Shown piece after piece: positions 22,310 to 33,421 of a DNA stretch of 64,000 nt. Numbering within the stretch: the stretch's first letter is position 1; each line of letters opens with the position of its first letter. The notes beneath the pieces are model-generated. The model ran no database searches. It saw nothing but the letters and a program-made list of their open reading frames with translations, and was not told the DNA's origin. Both the position numbers and the translations under genes were made by a program. This DNA comes from Aplidium turbinatum (lineage: Eukaryota > Chordata > Ascidiacea > Aplousobranchia > Polyclinidae): assembly GCA_918807975.1 (NCBI GenBank), contig OU964928.1, positions 15,149,823-15,213,822 of the forward strand, given 5' to 3'.

Positions 22310-22830
22310 TGTTACAGACGGTTGTTCGCCTGGTCAAACGTCATGTAGAAACCGTTCGGGTCTACTGAATATTACGTCATGGAAATTCCTAAAACATGAG
22401 CCAAAATTGCACCATCGTCCGTAAGACTCGTGTCAGACCGGTTTAAACCTGTTTCAGTTTGAGACCTGTTTGGACATGAAATATTGCGTCACGAACTGCT
22501 CTCGTGCCTTTGAGTTATCACAAATTTTTCTGATTCATTCTCGAAGTTGTTTGTTGGAAGTCGGTCGCACATTTAACTGGTTTATTTGGTGCTTGCTAGC
22601 TGGACAAATTCTCCGTCTTTTATCCAAGTAATCTGTATCGTAGTGACAGTTTTGAGGTGTAAGGCGTTGCACCAGTCATTTCGATAGCCGCGGGCTAATT
22701 TTACAGAAATACACTGTTTGAAAAGAAGTTCAAGTGTGTGTTTCTTCGGTCATTATATACAGACGAACGGATTCGGGAACTTTATGTTAAAATTTTCCCA
22801 CAAAGAGATTATGGTTTACCGCTGTGACCA
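22310..22830 (+). repeat. BEL copy 1, left LTR
   Basis: Begins TGTTACAGACGG and ends GCTGTGACCA. It is nearly identical to 30417-30937. Confidence 0.93.
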
Positions 22831-23110
22831 TAAAAAATAAAAGACGATTTCTTGTCAGTTGGTAGGTCAAGAAGAAATTAAAGCAAAAAATAAAAATAAA
22901 AGACGAGTTCTTGTCAGTTGGTAGGTCAAGAAGAAATTAAAGCAAGAAAAATAAAAAACGAATTTGTTAGCTGGTAGGCCAAGAAGCACTTGAAGGCATA
23001 AAAATAAACGACGTGTTTGTTGTCAGCTAGTGCAGAAGAACTAATTAGAAGTACAAGAAATAATAAAAGAAGATTTGTTGGTTGGTAGTCTACACTCTTA
23101 CAGAAGCAAA
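22831..23110 (+). repeat. Leader tandem repeats of BEL copy 1
   Basis: About five to six decaying units of roughly 60 bp share AATAAAAGACGA, TTGTCAGTTGGTAGG and CAAGAAGAAATTAAAGC. They lie between the left LTR and the coding region, the untranslated leader of the element. Confidence 0.8.
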
Positions 23111-23413
23111 GAAAAGTAAAGACATTTCTTCTCAGTTTGGTACAGAAGAAAAATAACTTTGACAATCATTGGCAAGAAAGAAGATTAAAAGACAATCCAT
23201 CTGTGCTTGTAGATTCAAGTGGAAGAATCCAAGCAAGTTTTGTGGACTTTAGGACTTCATGCTCGTACAGCTACGGTATCGTGCATTTAAATTCTTTTTT
23301 GTATTTTTACGGTCTTTGCAGTTAAGTTTTTTATAACTACTGTAGCCTAATAAATTTGTGTGTTTGTGTAACTTAATTTTTTTTTAATTGTTAATTTAGC
23401 CCCAACATTTAAT

Positions 23414-26400
23414 ATGTCTACACTCGGTGGCGACAAGGACTCGACCGCCGTAGACTCGACTGAGTTTAAGCCTGATGATGTTCTTTGCGGTCGGGCAGGC
23501 CATTCTGGGGAGGGACCCAATAACGATGAGGCTAAGTCAGTTCGAGAGGCCCGGCATCTTAGACGGGATATTTTGACTCAAATTGGGGAACTTTCTGTAG
23601 CCCTAGGTTCTTTGAGTGATAAGCAGGAACTGTTAATTTTTCGATCTAACTTATCTACTTTAGAAGAGGATTTACGGCATTTCCATGCTCTTTTGACTAC
23701 AATCTTTAACTCTGCAATCTTGGCAGAACTTCGTGATAGGGTAGATCCCGAATTTAACTCGTTAAAAAATAACTTTGAACAAAAAGAAAGTGAGTTCTCA
23801 GATATGTTGGATGCTGACATACATCCTGAGGATAGCGCCTCAAATGTAAGCACTAGGATGTCTAAGAGTTCGTCTCGGATAGTTGCACAAGTTAACCTAC
23901 AGCTAAGACGAGAGGAGCTCCAGATCCAAGCTGAGGCCGAAGCAAGAGCTGCTGAGGCCATCGCGAGAGCTGAGGCCATACGAGCTGAGGCTGCCGTGAG
24001 AGCTGCTGAGGCTGCCGCGAGAGCTGAGGCCGAAGCGAGAGCTGCTGAGGCCATTCGAGCTGAGGCTGCCGCGAGAGCTGAGGCCGAAGCGAGAGCAGCT
24101 GAGGCCGCCGCGAGAGCCGAAGCGAGAGCTGCTGAGTTCGCACTCAAAGACGCTCAGTTGAGGGCTGAACAACGTAAAGAGGTAGTTTTAGCTGAATATC
24201 GATCAGAGGTGGGCTCTCGGCGTAGCTCTAAGAAGGGCTCTTCTAGGCATTCCAGAAATGAACATCAATCGCAGTTTAATTTACATAACCTTTTCCAAAC
24301 ACCCGTTCAACCTGTGAGTGGACCAGGGCAATCCACACGTTTTCCAGCTGTTTCAGGAGGTCTCGGGGCCGCGGCTAAGGGTCTTCCGAATGCTGTAGAG
24401 CCAAGGTCTGCGAATTACAACCGAACTTCTCCCCCAGAGCGTACAGGTCACGGGGCCGCCATTAGTAGTAATGCTTTGCCCCCTTCACAGTTCTCTGCGC
24501 CGCTAGGTTTTGATCGCCCAGCTACACGTAATTTGGGTGGTTGTGAGAGGCGTATCGCGTCTGATCGGGCTGTGCATGTGACTGAGCCCACTCAGCCCCT
24601 TAAGGGATATAGCTTGTCTTCTCCTGCTAAATCGAGTTCTCAACAGCAGGATTGCTTTTTTGAATACCAAAATAGTAGGACGTTTTTCGATAAGGCGGCC
24701 TTGATTGGTTACGATGGTAATAATATGCCATTTATCTTCTTTAAAAATCGTGTTACGGCCTTAATGGCAGCTTCGCCCTTTAAGGGGACTTGTTTGACTT
24801 TGCTACAAGCAGCTTGTGTTAGAACAGCTGCGCAAACGATTGCTAATTTGGTTTCTGACACCCCTGGCTTGTCAGAGGAAGACAGGATAGAAATGTCGTT
24901 AGCTCGCTTGTCCCAGCGTTTTGGGGTTCGTGGAGGTCTTTTTGCAGAACCGGAAATTAGAAAGTATCGCTATGGTAGCAAATTGACTTCGACCTCTTCC
25001 AGTGATCTGAAAGAGTTTAAAGATGAATTATCGCAGTGTTTGCTTTACGCGCAAGCTTATGGTCAGCGTGACAAATTGGAAGGACGTTTTGTTTTGGATT
25101 TGGCTAAGCGACTCCCGTTTGACGCTAAGCAGCGTTATCTTGACTTTTTAGGTGATCAGTATGGTGGCACTGATGAGCCTACTTTTCAGAGTTTGTTTGA
25201 ATTTGTAGTACGGGAGGAAACGCGTAAGTCGACTGATTTTAGCATTATGCTAATGGGCGATTCTGGTGAGTCGCAGCAATTTAAAAAGTTTGGCAAAGGA
25301 AAATTGCCTTCATGTCCGGTTAGGCAGACGTCCGTAAAACCCCATGATGATGTGATGTCAGGGAGTTCGCAGTACTCGACTGTTGTTGGCGCACCGCGCG
25401 CTGGTGAAGCCAGACGTAAAAACCTACCGGCGTGCATTTGTTGTTCGTCACGTGGTCAAGTTGAATATCATTTTTTGTCTAATTGTAAAGAATTTTTGCG
25501 CTTGACACCTAAAGATCGGAGAGATGTCATTGTGAAAGCTGGCAAATGCTTGAATTGTTTGCGCCAGCATATGATTAGGGATTGCGTTCATGCAAATAAC
25601 TGTCGTAAGTGTGGGCCTAACAACGATAGGAAACACTATTTTCTTCTGCATGATTTTTATGTGACGTCACATGATTCTCTGGATTCTGTTGGGAAAGATG
25701 ATGCTCGTGCCAGAGTTCCGGTGCGTAATGTTAAGATTGGAAATGTTAAAGCAGCCTTTAACCGCGTTACTGCTGCTCGTGTTTTGAATCCAATGACTGG
25801 CAAATCGAAGTTGGTGTATTGTCAGCATGATCCTGGTTCGCAGTTGACGTTTGTTTCAAGTGATTTGGTGTGTGAACTTGATCTTAAACCGTACGATAAA
25901 GCGTCGTTTAAAATGGATACCCTTGCTGGTCAGAAAGCTACTTGTGCTGACCTTGTCAAACTCAACATCCAGTCGTTAGAGACAGATGAACTGTTTTGTG
26001 ATATAACTTCGGTGGTTAACCCAGCTTGGGCTGATGATGTTAAAACTTTACCGCATAAACAAGATTTAAATGGTTTCCGTCATTTTCATGACGTGAATAT
26101 GTTTCATTTGAATGATTGTAGTACTGTAGATGTACTGATTGGCAACGACAACGCTTATTTGATGTGGGCAAAAGAAGAACGTGTTGGTGAAAATCGTAGT
26201 GAACCGCATGCTTTACTCACTCCTCTCGGTTGGTTGGCTTGTGGTGGTAAGTCACCCTTAGAGGAAAGCGTTGCTAAAGTGTGCAGAGTGCAGACGTCTT
26301 CAGAGTCGGATGTCATCTCTGGCTTTCAGAGTAAAATTGAGTCTCGTGATATGGAAATAGCAGACCTGAATAAAGTCATTCAGGATTTGACTTTGCAAAA

Positions 26401-28561
26401 TGAAACCTGTGAATTGTCTCGCAATGATATTTTGGCTGGAGAACTTGTCGAACCGAATATTGAGTTGAAAGATGGTCGATTTGAGATACCTGTTCCGTTG
26501 AAGGAAGATATTGATCTACCTAACAATTTTGTGTTGGCGTCAGATAGAGCTGCTGCTTTAAGAAAGAAAGCTTTAAAACAACCTGAACTTCGTGATTTCC
26601 TTACTGACACCATGAAAGATCTTAAATCAAATGGCTATATTGAGCGTACTGGTGAAGCAGGAAATGTCAAGGGATTTGAATGGTATTTACCATACTTTGT
26701 TACGTCACAATTAAAAAAGCGCATTGTTTACGATGGCAAGTCTGAATTTCGAGGAACTTGTGTTAATGATGTAATGTTTTCGGGTCCTGACTTGTTAAAC
26801 CCTCTGGTAGATGTTTTGGCTAGATTTCCGCTTGGTAGATTTGGTCTCATGGCTGATGTGACTAAATGCTTCTTTCAAATAAAATTACCTGAGTCGCAAA
26901 GGGATTTGTTTCGTATATTGTGGTTTGAAGATGATGACCTTGAAAATGGTAGGATGGTACCATTTCGTTTTTGTGTACACCCTTGGGGAATAAAGAGTAG
27001 CCCGTATATCGCTTGCTTGGCTATAAAGAAAATGATCGAGCAGAATCCCAGCAGTGCTGGTGAATTGACTCTCTGCAATATTGCAAATAATATGTACATG
27101 GATGATTTTATATTTTCGGCTGATAGCTTAGAGGAAGCTCAGCAAATCACTCATGAATCAATTGCTTTGTTTGATAGCCGTGGGTTTAAACTTGGTAAGT
27201 GGAGTGCTAACAAGGAGGCTATGATTGTCTTGTCAAATTTGGATAATGAGATGCTTTCACCTTTGATTCGTGACATTGACTTTCAGACTGAAAATATGAC
27301 TTTGCCATCAGCGAAGACATTGGGTTGTGTGTGGCAAACCGAGTCTGACGAGATGCGTATCGCATGTTCCTTAAAGCCCTTAGCTAAACACACGCGCCGA
27401 AGTATGCTCAGTCAGCTTGGACAAAAATTTGATCCGCTAGGCTTTGGAGCGCCATTTTTTCTAAAAGCACGCCTTATACTTCAGCAATTGGCGATAGACA
27501 AGTTTGATTGGGACACCGAGGTCCCTGATAGCTTTGTTAAAGAGTGGGAGTCGTGGCTTCGCTCTTTGGACCTGCTTAAGGATTTTTCGTTACCGAGATG
27601 GTATTTTGCAAACTCTGGTGTGTGCAGTCCGGATGATATTGTTTCATATCAATTGCATGGGTTTAGTGATGCTTCGAATCAAGCTTTCTCTTCTGTTGTT
27701 TACTTACGTAGGCTGGTTAACGGAGTTCCGAGTGTGTCTTTCGTTCTGGGTAAATCTACCATTGTTGTAAAAAATCAGTTTTCTTGGCCGATAGCTAGGA
27801 AAGAGCTTGTTGCCGCTTTGAATACAGCAAGACTCGTGAAGCAGGCCTACGAGGCATTGAAGATGCCCGACTGCCTTAAGTATTTTTGGTGTGATTCTCG
27901 TACTGTGTTGCAGTGGGTTAAAAACCCTGATTTACGTTTGAATAAGTTTATTACACGTCGAGTTGAGCATATTTTATTGTTGTCTGGAGCCCAGGATTGG
28001 CGTTTTTGCCCTACCGATATGAACCCAGCTGATGTTGGCACAAGGCCAAATCTTATTACAAAGAAAGAATTTCGAGAGTTGTGGTTAAATGGTTCTAGTC
28101 TTCTCTACCAGTGTGAGGAAATTCCATTTGTAGAAAATGCCACTCCAGTACCTGTCCATAGCTTATATCTTCGTGACGAAGAGGAGTCGCTTGACGTTGG
28201 ACAGGGTGGTCTTCACAGATTGATCGAGGCCGCACCTTCTTTGTATGTTATGAAAAAGAGAATCGCTTATTTGGTTGCTTTTGTTGAATTTTTGTGCTGT
28301 AAAACGAGAAAGCGTAGCTTTGTGAAGCCAAAACTGGATGCATCTTATCTTAACAGTGCTTCAGAGTTGGCTGTGAAGTTTGTTCAGAAGAGCGTGTATG
28401 GCGATGTGGTACATTTAATGACCAAACGATCGCCGGATGCCCTTGAGGAAGTGATAAAGCGAGGTAGTGTTGGCGCTTCGCAACGTGAGAAGGAACGGTT
28501 GAAAGAATTACGTTTGTTTGTTTGTTTATCTTTATCCTGCATTGCGGGAAAGCGGACTTGA
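23414..28561 (+). CDS. BEL/Pao gag-pol (fossil element)
   Basis: A 1715-residue frame. Residues about 170-265 form an Ala/Glu/Arg-rich helical, probably coiled-coil, segment. A Cys/His-rich cluster lies at about 673-745 (CICC, CLNC, CRKCG) and an aspartic-protease-like region near 800. Reverse transcriptase lies at about 1040-1290 with YMDD near 1228, followed by the Pao-type peptidase/RNase H region with FSDAS near 1417. The end of the frame runs into the inserted SINE. Confidence 0.9.
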   Translation: MSTLGGDKDSTAVDSTEFKPDDVLCGRAGHSGEGPNNDEAKSVREARHLRRDILTQIGELSVALGSLSDKQELLIFRSNLSTLEEDLRHFHALLTTIFNSAILAELRDRVDPEFNSLKNNFEQKESEFSDMLDADIHPEDSASNVSTRMSKSSSRIVAQVNLQLRREELQIQAEAEARAAEAIARAEAIRAEAAVRAAEAAARAEAEARAAEAIRAEAAARAEAEARAAEAAARAEARAAEFALKDAQLRAEQRKEVVLAEYRSEVGSRRSSKKGSSRHSRNEHQSQFNLHNLFQTPVQPVSGPGQSTRFPAVSGGLGAAAKGLPNAVEPRSANYNRTSPPERTGHGAAISSNALPPSQFSAPLGFDRPATRNLGGCERRIASDRAVHVTEPTQPLKGYSLSSPAKSSSQQQDCFFEYQNSRTFFDKAALIGYDGNNMPFIFFKNRVTALMAASPFKGTCLTLLQAACVRTAAQTIANLVSDTPGLSEEDRIEMSLARLSQRFGVRGGLFAEPEIRKYRYGSKLTSTSSSDLKEFKDELSQCLLYAQAYGQRDKLEGRFVLDLAKRLPFDAKQRYLDFLGDQYGGTDEPTFQSLFEFVVREETRKSTDFSIMLMGDSGESQQFKKFGKGKLPSCPVRQTSVKPHDDVMSGSSQYSTVVGAPRAGEARRKNLPACICCSSRGQVEYHFLSNCKEFLRLTPKDRRDVIVKAGKCLNCLRQHMIRDCVHANNCRKCGPNNDRKHYFLLHDFYVTSHDSLDSVGKDDARARVPVRNVKIGNVKAAFNRVTAARVLNPMTGKSKLVYCQHDPGSQLTFVSSDLVCELDLKPYDKASFKMDTLAGQKATCADLVKLNIQSLETDELFCDITSVVNPAWADDVKTLPHKQDLNGFRHFHDVNMFHLNDCSTVDVLIGNDNAYLMWAKEERVGENRSEPHALLTPLGWLACGGKSPLEESVAKVCRVQTSSESDVISGFQSKIESRDMEIADLNKVIQDLTLQNETCELSRNDILAGELVEPNIELKDGRFEIPVPLKEDIDLPNNFVLASDRAAALRKKALKQPELRDFLTDTMKDLKSNGYIERTGEAGNVKGFEWYLPYFVTSQLKKRIVYDGKSEFRGTCVNDVMFSGPDLLNPLVDVLARFPLGRFGLMADVTKCFFQIKLPESQRDLFRILWFEDDDLENGRMVPFRFCVHPWGIKSSPYIACLAIKKMIEQNPSSAGELTLCNIANNMYMDDFIFSADSLEEAQQITHESIALFDSRGFKLGKWSANKEAMIVLSNLDNEMLSPLIRDIDFQTENMTLPSAKTLGCVWQTESDEMRIACSLKPLAKHTRRSMLSQLGQKFDPLGFGAPFFLKARLILQQLAIDKFDWDTEVPDSFVKEWESWLRSLDLLKDFSLPRWYFANSGVCSPDDIVSYQLHGFSDASNQAFSSVVYLRRLVNGVPSVSFVLGKSTIVVKNQFSWPIARKELVAALNTARLVKQAYEALKMPDCLKYFWCDSRTVLQWVKNPDLRLNKFITRRVEHILLLSGAQDWRFCPTDMNPADVGTRPNLITKKEFRELWLNGSSLLYQCEEIPFVENATPVPVHSLYLRDEEESLDVGQGGLHRLIEAAPSLYVMKKRIAYLVAFVEFLCCKTRKRSFVKPKLDASYLNSASELAVKFVQKSVYGDVVHLMTKRSPDALEEVIKRGSVGASQREKERLKELRLFVCLSLSCIAGKRT

Positions 28562-28817
28562 GCGCTATGCATCGGTGTACGCCTTCCGACGTACACCTGA
28601 CCCACGCTGCAGCCGACGACAATGTCTGTTTCCGGTTGTCTACTCTGCTTATGACTTTAATTTGGAACTGCCCATTACTCGAAATCGATCACTGGGTAGA
28701 GGCAATTATCGTAAAGTTTCTTGCCCAGAGAAACAACAGCAGGTGCGGGTGGCTGGAGTCGAACACGCAGGCTCTCGACTGTGAGCCCAAAGCGCTAACC
28801 ACTCGGCCACTGCTGCC
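28515..28817 (-). mobile_element. tRNA-derived SINE inside BEL copy 1 (family 3)
   Basis: On the minus strand it starts GGCAGCAGTGGCCGAGTGG, with box A at 28799-28809 and a box B-like TGTTCGACTCC at 28755-28765. It ends in repeated AAAC units at 28515. TTACGTT flanks it at 28508-28514 and 28818-28824. The head resembles a Ser/Leu-type tRNA. It cannot be a working tRNA gene: it has no proper acceptor pairing and runs into a 220-bp unrelated body. Confidence 0.88.
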
Positions 28818-28931
28818 TTACGTTCACTTAAAAAGTACAGACCTTGTGTAGATGACGCTGGTGTAATCCGCATTGAAGGGCGCTTAAGTAATTCTCCCGA
28901 GATCTCTCTTGAAGCAAAGCATCCGATTGTT

Positions 28932-30101
28932 TTGCCTTCGAAGCACCCCTTCACTAGGCTTGTTGTACTGTCGCATCATAATGGAAATGCGCACTGTGGA
29001 GTACAGCACACTTTGTTGTCTACGCGACAGAAGTTTTGGATCGCTAATGGTAATGCCTCCGTGAAGAGGTATCTTAATGACTGTGGTGTATGCGCGATTG
29101 AGAAAGCTCGACCTATAAGGCAGCTCATGTCTGATTTACCTTTGTCTCGCACAACTGCGCATAGGAAACCCTTTTTTGATTGCGGCTTAGACTATCTTGG
29201 ACCTTTAACTTTCGTTGAAGGTAGAAGTCACAAAAAAGCTTGGGGACTCTTGTTCACATGTATGGCATCTCGCGCTATTCATGTTGAGCTGGTTACGTCA
29301 TTGTCGCTGAGTGATTTTTTACTTGCCTTTACAAGGTTTACAGATTTACGTGGGCAGGTTAATGCTATCTATTCCGACAATGGAAGTACCTTTCAGGCAG
29401 CATCTAAGAAGTTACCCGAGTTGATAGGATCAGCTGAATTTCACAACGCCCTGAGACAGAGAGAGATAAACTGGGAATTTATACCTCCGTATGCTCCGGC
29501 GCAAGGTGGCGCCTGGGAGGCAATGGTTAAACAATTTAAAATCGCGTTTTTTCACATTTTGGACTCTTCAATACGTAAGCCCAGTTTTATTGAACTGCTT
29601 ACGTACACAGGCAGTGCCGTTCGGATCGTGAACGAACGCCCTTTGGTACCTTTGAGTGACGACCCTAGGGATTTTACTGTCATCACCCCTGCCTCACTTT
29701 TGACCCCATACTTAGACCCATACTGTGCTGTTGGGCAACCACATGATCGTGACCAATTAAGAAGGGATTATCGGTTCAATTTGTCACTTTCTCAGCAGTT
29801 TTGGAGTAAATGGATCGATTTTTACTTGCCAGGTCTTCAGGGCCGGAAAAAATGGCTAAAAATGGCCGAGAATTTGGAGCCTGGTCAACTTGTAGTGGTA
29901 GGTTCTCTCCAGGACATTGGTAAACGTGGGAAGTATCAACTTGGGAGGGTGCATGAGGTAGTTCCACAAATTAGGAAAGGGAAGCCTGTGGTTCGTAGAG
30001 CTAAAGTTGCCGTCTGCAACTATGATGAGAGTACGGGGAAAGTGAAAGTAGACTATGTGTTGAGGGATATTTTGTGCCTCGCCCCCGTAAAGAACACCTA
30101 A
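28932..30101 (+). CDS. BEL/Pao integrase portion (fossil element)
   Basis: Starts with a His/Cys zinc-binding block (HCGVQHTLLS, CGVCAIEKA). The integrase core follows, with GLDYLGPL, IYSDNGSTF and QGGAWEAMV, and then a C-terminal DUF5641-like segment (ENLEPGQLVVVG, GRVHEVVP). It lies downstream of the SINE and was originally part of the same polyprotein region. Confidence 0.9.
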   Translation: MPSKHPFTRLVVLSHHNGNAHCGVQHTLLSTRQKFWIANGNASVKRYLNDCGVCAIEKARPIRQLMSDLPLSRTTAHRKPFFDCGLDYLGPLTFVEGRSHKKAWGLLFTCMASRAIHVELVTSLSLSDFLLAFTRFTDLRGQVNAIYSDNGSTFQAASKKLPELIGSAEFHNALRQREINWEFIPPYAPAQGGAWEAMVKQFKIAFFHILDSSIRKPSFIELLTYTGSAVRIVNERPLVPLSDDPRDFTVITPASLLTPYLDPYCAVGQPHDRDQLRRDYRFNLSLSQQFWSKWIDFYLPGLQGRKKWLKMAENLEPGQLVVVGSLQDIGKRGKYQLGRVHEVVPQIRKGKPVVRRAKVAVCNYDESTGKVKVDYVLRDILCLAPVKNT

Positions 30102-30416
30102 GTGTTAGGGTTTGAGCCTGGTTTTGTCTGCGGTGGCCGACACTTGTCTGAACCCAGAACAGTCGGTTATTATCGCAACCATGGTATATAGCGTCATTTT
30201 TTGCGTGTACCTACTACCTATGGTACCAATTTCATGTATCGTCGTGTTTATTCTTATTGCTGTTCATTCTTTGCATGCCCTTTGTATTTGCGTATTAACT
30301 TAAACGTGAGTGATTCAAACAATTTGTGTATCATGTGTTTTTATTCATTGGCTCACAATTGTCGTCAATTCTTTTTTAGTTATGCCATGTCAGACTGTCA
30401 TAACTAGGGGCCGCTA

Positions 30417-30937
30417 TGTTACAGACGGTTGTTCGCCTGGTCAAACGTCATGTAGAAACCGTTCGGGTCTACTGAATATTACGTCATGGAAATTCCTAAA
30501 ACATGAACCAAAATTGCACCATCGTCCGTAAGACTCGTGTCAGACCGGTTTAAACCTGTTTCAGTTTGAGACCTGTTTGGACATGAAATATTGCGTCACG
30601 AACTGCTCTCGTGCCTTTGAGTTATCACAAATTTTTCTGATTCATTCTCGAAGTTGTTTGTTGGAAGTCGGTCGCACATTTAACTGGTTTATGTGGTGCT
30701 TGCTAGCTGGACAAATTCTCCGTCTTTTATCCAAGTAATCTGTATCGTAGTGACAGTTTTGAGGTGTAAGGCGTTGCACCAGTCATTTCGATAGCCGCGG
30801 GCTAATTTTACAGAAATACACTGTTTGAAAAGAAGTTCAAGTGTGTGTTTCTTCGGTCATTATATACAGACGAACGGATTCGGGAACTTTATGTTAAAAT
30901 TTTCCCACGAAGAGATTATGGTTTACCGCTGTGACCA
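30417..30937 (+). repeat. BEL copy 1, right LTR
   Basis: Same TGTTACAG start and GTGACCA end as the left LTR, followed by the GCTGT duplication. Confidence 0.93.
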
Positions 30938-30942
30938 GCTGT

Positions 30943-31296
30943 AGCCTATTATAGCACACAATCACTTATTGGTCGTTGTTTAATTCTTGGTAGCTGGTTT
31001 GAATCTTCATCCTCGGCTTACTCAGTCTGAGAATGGGATTCAAACCAACAGCAGTTGTTTTTCAATCTCAGTGGCGAACCCTTTTTATTCAATGAAGTAG
31101 TGTGCCTGCCTCTGCACACTAGTGTGTATGAATGTGTAGCCTAGTTAGATTTACTGTGATGGGGTGGTGGCTGACTAGATGACTGCTAATGGTCTTTCGC
31201 TACCATCCTGATTGCGCCATAATCTAACCAACAGTTGTACAATGCATTGTTTTGACAATTACATTTACTCTGATTGTTTGTTAATATATGGCGCTG
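30943..31296. other. Spacer
   Basis: No gene or element end was recognised. Confidence 0.5.
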
Positions 31297-31510
31297 TTAA
31301 AACAAAATAAATTGACTTGACTTGACTAGATTAGATTGGCAGAGTAAAGTTTTCCGATTGTTGAAGTGTTGTTGCCGGGGAATTATTTCATTAAGTAGTT
31401 GAATGGAGAACAGTCCTGAAATGCGTTGCTCAAGCGCACACCCCGAGAGTCGAACCAGCGTCGCATGATCTTGAGCCGTGCGCGTAACCATTGAGCTAAC
31501 GGGGCGGACG
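31297..31510 (-). mobile_element. SINE family 1 copy
   Basis: On the minus strand the head CCGCCCCGTTAGCTCAATGG (box A TTAGCTCAATGG) is followed by TGGTTCGACTCTCGG (box B), GTGCGCTTGAGCAACGCATT and AAAACTTTACTCTGCCAATC. The tail has repeated GTCAA units. It is the clearest A/B-box copy of the family. Confidence 0.75.
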
Positions 31511-31515
31511 AATGT

Positions 31516-32940
31516 ATACCTGAGTAACACCCATAGCTGTTGTTAGAATAATTTGGGCCTAGTAGGCTACCACTTATAGAAATCCCTGCCCAGTAGCCTA
31601 CCAATGAGATCTTCAGTCCCCAAATCAAAACACTTTTAAGAAGTAGGCACTATAGGCCTACGTTGGAACATGGTGATTTCTTTAAGTTCTTGGGCCCCTT
31701 AGAAAGGAAAAGTCCTTAAAGGGTTAACAACCTGGGTTCAAAAGTATACCCTTTGGACTCTCTTATGAACGCTTCAGGTAAGCTTTGATAAATAAATCAG
31801 TAAAGGTTTTATGAAAAAGCTTCCAAAAAACTTTCACAAAAAAACTTAAAATTTATTATATGAAAAAACTTTGTCTGTGACTGTTTTTCTTGCCACAACA
31901 TTGACGAGTGTGTTAATTTTATAATCGACTTGAATAACATGTCAAGTAGCAGCCACTCTATTCTTTGTTGTTTTAAGAAAACCTCTGAAACGTCAATCGC
32001 GTCTTCGTGCTGATAGAATTATTACGTTACTTTTACAGACATAAAGCTTGTGTTTACTTAAATCCATATATCTCTCTCCAAGGAATTAGCAGTCTATCGA
32101 ATTGTACGAAAACAATTTACATTTTTAGCAATTCCTTATTCTTCCCGAAACACAAGCTTAAATGATTGCTGTCAGTTTCTAGACAAGAGACTGGGCTTGC
32201 AAGGGATTGTAACTCATGAAACGGCACCAGAATATCTGTAGTGTGTTGTTTTAAAATTCTATTTTTAACTTCTATTGCTCTAAAAAACAATTTATGTCAT
32301 CTTGTGGGCTGAAAATTAATCGTTGTTTTTCATCATCCATTTAAACGTTGGCATAGCACGGCCAACGGTAATTCAACGTCTAAATGCTGTGTGTCTGTAT
32401 GTGACTATAAATACTGGCTAAGCGCGTTATTTCTTCGAAGCCTTTCGCCGCATCTGGAAAGATGTTGTATCAACGTTGGCGAACGATTGTTATCTGCTTG
32501 CTTGCTTCAATCAAGGCATATTGTTGAAGTTACTTCTTCTCTTCGCTGTCTTTAAATAACACAGTTCCTCTGTGTTTTGCTGCAATCAGCATAAAAGCTT
32601 AGCAAGGCAAAGTCTGTTTACTTGTGAAGCATAAACGAGCAATTCTCCTTGAGTTTTGTATTAGCTGCATTTGGTAAAACGAGATGTTTAAATCTTAACT
32701 CTTAAGCATAAATTGGGAAACTTTATGTGAAATATTTCTTGACCATTTACTAATTGTACATTTTGTATTCTATTTGAATAAGATGCACTAGTAGAATCAA
32801 TTGCTGTATGACTGTTACGACTTATTATTATTTGGATTATTATTTGTACGGATTATTACTTCAAGCCCTGATTGCTGTCTCGGTGAGTCTGAACTGTAAT
32901 CACCAGCTCTATCTAGAATTGAAGTAGCCTATATCTGCCC
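31516..32940. other. Spacer
   Basis: Apart from scattered A/T-rich runs and GTAGCCTA motifs, I recognise nothing here. Confidence 0.5.
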
Positions 32941-32949
32941 ACTAAGTTT

Positions 32950-33072
32950 GTTAAACGACCTTGCGACCTGCAACCCCGTAGACCTTGCGACCTGCAACCT
33001 TGTGGCTGAACCTTCGACTTGCAACTTGTGATCTTGTGACCTTGTGATCTGCTGACTTGTGATCTTGCAACC
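32950..33072. repeat. Degenerate minisatellite
   Basis: Many imperfect units of the form CTTGCGACCTGCAACC or CTTGTGATCTTG run up to just before BEL copy 2. Confidence 0.7.
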
Positions 33073-33109
33073 TATCTGCCACAATAAACTAACAGAACTC
33101 AAGACCATG

Positions 33110-33421
33110 TGTCTCAAACGTTTTCTGCCTAGACTGGACAAAGTGCAGGCCTTACTTATTAGAAGAAATGGTGTATTGGAAACGACAATAATAAAACGAA
33201 ACAAACAGTTGCTTACCGAATTCTTAGATATTCCCTAGTCACTCCAAATCCCCAGTTCTCCAGGTTTATAAAACAATGACCACTCCAGTCCATGCCAAAA
33301 CGTAAAAAGAAAAATCAACTAGCAAAAATTGTTAATGCATGGCCGGGTCACTCAAGCATGAAAATAGAATGGAGCAGAGATACAACAATAATATTAAATG
33401 GGCGGGGAATCGTTTCTAACA
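33110..33421 (-). repeat. BEL copy 2, 3' LTR
   Basis: As written it begins TGTCTCAAACG and ends GTTTCTAACA; the same sequence recurs at 40645-40956. Confidence 0.94.

Larger units (their letters stand above)
22310..30937 (+). mobile_element. BEL/Pao LTR element (copy 1), interrupted by a SINE
   Basis: LTRs of 521 bp (22310-22830 and 30417-30937) are flanked by GCTGT at 22305-22309 and 30938-30942. I count about three differences between the LTRs, so the insertion is recent. Parts in order are a leader with tandem repeats, gag-pol coding, and an integrase portion. The element is broken at least once, by the SINE at 28515-28817. It belongs to the BEL/Pao family by its gag-like zinc cluster, YMDD reverse transcriptase, RNase H and integrase order. 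Confidence 0.93.

Noticed and set aside
23578-24147. 189-residue Ala/Ser-rich minus-strand frame
   Set aside because: Mirror image of the Ala/Glu-rich gag segment of BEL copy 1; composition explains it.
28735-28817. Possible functional tRNA gene
   Set aside because: A and B boxes are present, but acceptor pairing is poor, the body continues as a SINE, and a 7-bp duplication flanks the whole unit.
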